From NCBI GenBank assembly GCA_900544305.1, contig UQUV01000070.1, positions 1-6,734 on the forward strand: 6,734 nucleotides of DNA. The letters run 5' to 3'. The notes beneath the pieces were generated by a model. It was not told the origin of the DNA. It ran no database searches and saw only the letters and a list, made by a program, of their open reading frames with translations. Both the position numbers and the translations under genes were made by a program. Below are positions 5,262-6,734 of the stretch, one piece after another. The DNA is from an uncultured Porphyromonadaceae bacterium (GTDB lineage Bacteria > Bacteroidota > Bacteroidia > Bacteroidales > Muribaculaceae). Position 1 is the stretch's first letter. The number at the start of each line of letters is the position of its first letter.

Positions 5262-6445
5262 ATGACACAAATCCCTTACATCTTCAATCAGCTGCATAAC
5301 TTCCTTGCTAAGGACTATTTTGACAGATTGGTCAGAAAATATAACGGTAATGCATATGTTATCAACTATACATGTTGGAATCACCTTTTGGTGATGATAT
5401 GGTCACAATTGACTTCAAGACGTAGTCTTCGGGATATCGAAACATCCATCCATGCTCATTCCGATAAAGCTTATCGGCTTGGTTTCGGCAATTCCATTAG
5501 CCGTAATAATATCGCTTATGCAAATTCGAAGCGCAATGTGGCAATCTATCGCGAGTTTGCCCAGGAGATGATGAGGAGGGCTTCAAAACTACCATTAAGG
5601 ACAAGACGCTTAGAGAAATTGCCGATGTGTTCGGACTAAATGGATTCTTTGCAATCGATTCGACTACGGTATCACTGAATCTGGATAAATTCAAATGGTC
5701 TGTTCCTCAGGAAGAAACCGGAGGAATCAAACTTCACACGCTGTATGATTTATTGAGAAATGTTCCCAAAATATGTCTTATCACAGGCCATGAAGAACGG
5801 GACCAGACATTTATGGAAAGCTATCCCTTTGAGCGGAATTGCTTCTATGTATTTGATAAAATGTACTTTAAGACAAGAGGCTTTGCTGCTATCAACTTTC
5901 AGAAAGCTTATTTTGTCACCCGGATGAAACGCAATGTCGTTTTTGAGACAATAGACAGGCGTTCTGTAAACGGCAAGCGTGTTTTAGGCGATGATATCAT
6001 ACTTTTCACCAGCAGATGGGCCAAGATGGGTTATCCGTATAAATTGAGAAGAATCCAATTCTATAGTGTCGAGAAAAACGAAGTGTTGGATTTTGTCACC
6101 AACAACTTTGATATCGATGCTGAAAACATAGCATTGATATATCGATACCGTTGGCAAATAGAGCTGTTCTTCAAATGGATCAAACAGCACCTACGCGTTA
6201 CATCGTTTTACGGAACATCCGCAAACGCTGTGATGATACAGATTTACGTTGCCTTTACGACATTCTGTATGCTTGCCATGGCAGCAAGCTCTTTAAATTA
6301 TCAAGGTTCATTGTATGAGTTCGCAAATATCATGAGTGTGTCCCTTACAGAGAAAGTATATCTTCGCGATTTACTTGACAGATACAGCAACAATATCGAT
6401 AAGGTGAGTGCTGATAGCGGCCAACTTTCTCTGTTCGAATTTTGA
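5262..6445 (+). pseudogene. IS4-family DDE transposase, split by a -1 frame change
   Basis: Two overlapping frames give one transposase. The first (ATG at 5262, MTQIPYIFNQLHNFLAK) runs through the N-terminal DNA-binding part and stops at 5637-5639. The second, open from before 5588 to the TGA at 6443-6445, carries the catalytic domain. Joining them at the A-run 5585-5588 gives ASKTTIKDKTLREIADV and a 394-residue protein, normal for IS4. Asp133 (AIDSTTV), Asp199 (YVFDKMYF) and Glu301 form the DDE triad. Y-x2-R-x3-E-x6-K is complete in YRYRWQIELFFKWIK. An earlier ATG at 5193 is less likely because the family start resembles MTQIPYIF. The break is most simply a one-base deletion. Alternatively Lys-tRNA on AAA (5586-5588) could slip back one base onto AAA (5585-5587). 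Confidence 0.85.
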
Positions 6446-6498
6446 CATTTTGCTACTTTGCCACATCAGAAAATGAGGAAAAATAGTGTGTTAAATTT

Positions 6499-6515
6499 TC
6501 CTTGGGACAGCACTG
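6499..6515 (-). repeat. IS right terminal inverted repeat
   Basis: Complement of the left end over 17 bases without mismatch. It starts 53 bases after the transposase stop codon. Confidence 0.9.
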
Positions 6516-6536
6516 TACCAGAGGTACGTCCCTACG
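6515..6536 (-). repeat. Right target duplication and outer arm of the interrupted palindrome
   Basis: GTACCAGAGGTAC (6515-6527) duplicates 5111-5123. The loop AGA has the same orientation on both sides of the IS, as expected for a target duplication and not for an inverted repeat. GTCCCTACG (6528-6536) is the remaining arm of the original palindrome and is complementary to CGTAGGGAC at 4997-5005. Confidence 0.8.
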
Positions 6537-6567
6537 ACTGACACAACACTGTAAACTCTCAATTTTG

Positions 6568-6694
6568 CATTCCGACATCACCGCACGACAACACACAAGC
6601 AATCCCCAACCGTAGGGACACACCCCAGGTGTGTCCGCAAGGGAACAAGAGGAGATTTGCACCCGACATATTTCCTCTCCCGTTCGGACATAAA
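6568..6694 (+). repeat. Intergenic repeat, right copy
   Basis: Second direct copy of the repeat at 4952-5081. Its palindrome has the stem GGACACACC/GGTGTGTCC closed by CCA (around 6616-6636), perfectly paired, where the left copy has one G-T wobble. The second stem of the left copy is degraded here (ACCCGA with TCGGAC). Similarity ends at CATAAA, directly against the terminator at the window edge, so this copy seems to lack the oppositely oriented partner palindrome. Confidence 0.75.
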
Positions 6695-6725
6695 AAAAGC
6701 CTCGAAAGATTTCTCCTTCGAGGCT
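6691..6725 (-). terminator. Terminator of a minus-strand gene beyond the window
   Basis: On the minus strand AGCCTCGAA (6717-6725) pairs with TTCGAGGCT (6698-6706) over nine bases with a ten-base loop, followed by seven T. It must end a transcript entering from the right edge. It separates that gene from the repeat and IS region. Confidence 0.88.
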
Positions 6726-6734
6726 CTAAGGGGG

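Larger units (their letters stand above)
5123..6515 (+). mobile_element. IS4-family insertion sequence, about 1.39 kb
   Basis: The element is bounded by 17-base perfect inverted repeats, 5123-5139 and 6499-6515 (CAGTGCTGTCCCAAGGA and its complement). Weaker similarity continues inwards (TTAACA in both). It is flanked by an 11-13-base direct repeat and holds a single transposase of the DDE/YREK type. This combination, the size and the duplication length fit the IS4 family. The exact ends are uncertain by up to four bases at each side because GTAC occurs at both the IS tip and the target. The transposase frame is broken, so the copy may be inactive unless the frame change is read through by slippage. 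Confidence 0.88.

Noticed and set aside
5107..6531. A longer, 33-base terminal inverted repeat for the IS
   Set aside because: The extra inverted similarity comes from the target being a palindrome. The loop AGA is a direct repeat on both sides (AGA and AGA, not AGA and TCT), which is what a target duplication gives.
6453..6662. Minus-strand frame at 6453-6662
   Set aside because: It crosses the IS right end and the right repeat. It shares TPGVCPYG-like strings only because the repeat is shared, and shows no protein signature.
4952..6694. CRISPR array or tRNA genes in the repeat region
   Set aside because: There are only two long diverged repeats with no regular spacers, and no cloverleaf or tRNA consensus boxes are visible.

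Overview
The window looks like a gut-type Bacteroidales chromosome. The evidence is an exact Bacteroidetes housekeeping promoter (TTTG, 19 bases, TAACTTTG) in front of pyrK, A/T-rich translation starts without Shine-Dalgarno motifs, a GroEL ending in a Gly-Met tail, and a pyrK-pyrD pair encoding an NAD-linked class 1B dihydroorotate dehydrogenase. I cannot name the genus from sequence alone.

Layout. All host genes lie on the minus strand, so they read from right to left. The pyrK promoter is at about 4755-4785. It drives pyrK (3954-4733), pyrD (3055-3966, overlapping pyrK by 13 bases) and probably a secreted SGNH hydrolase (2303-2977), ending at a strong hairpin at 2196-2246. Directly after that terminator is a -24/-12 type promoter candidate, a short leader with a tetraloop hairpin, and the chaperonin operon groES (1839-2111) then groEL (167-1801), closed by a terminator at 102-138. 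PyrK and PyrD form one enzyme of pyrimidine synthesis; GroES and GroEL form one folding machine. The link of the hydrolase to pyrimidine synthesis is positional only.

The right third (about 4786-6690) is non-host-gene territory. It holds a G-poor spacer, two direct copies of a roughly 130-base intergenic repeat (4952-5081 and 6568-6694), and a 1.39-kb IS4-type insertion sequence (about 5123-6515) with 17-base perfect terminal inverted repeats. Its transposase carries the DDE residues and the full YREK signature but is split by a -1 frame change near 5585-5588. At the window's right edge is the terminator of a further minus-strand gene outside the window.

The most interesting structure is the relation between the IS and the repeats. 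The repeats carry a small palindrome (CGTAGGGAC, a stem, a 3-base loop, GTCC). The IS sits exactly at the loop of a third, oppositely oriented copy of this palindrome, and its 11-13-base target duplication is the top of that hairpin. The tip of the IS itself (GGGACAGCACTGTACC) looks like a palindrome arm with six extra bases, so both junctions still fold into hairpins. Without the IS, the first palindrome and the interrupted one form an inverted pair about 136 bases long with CGTAGGGAC at both ends, similar in architecture to REP doublets.
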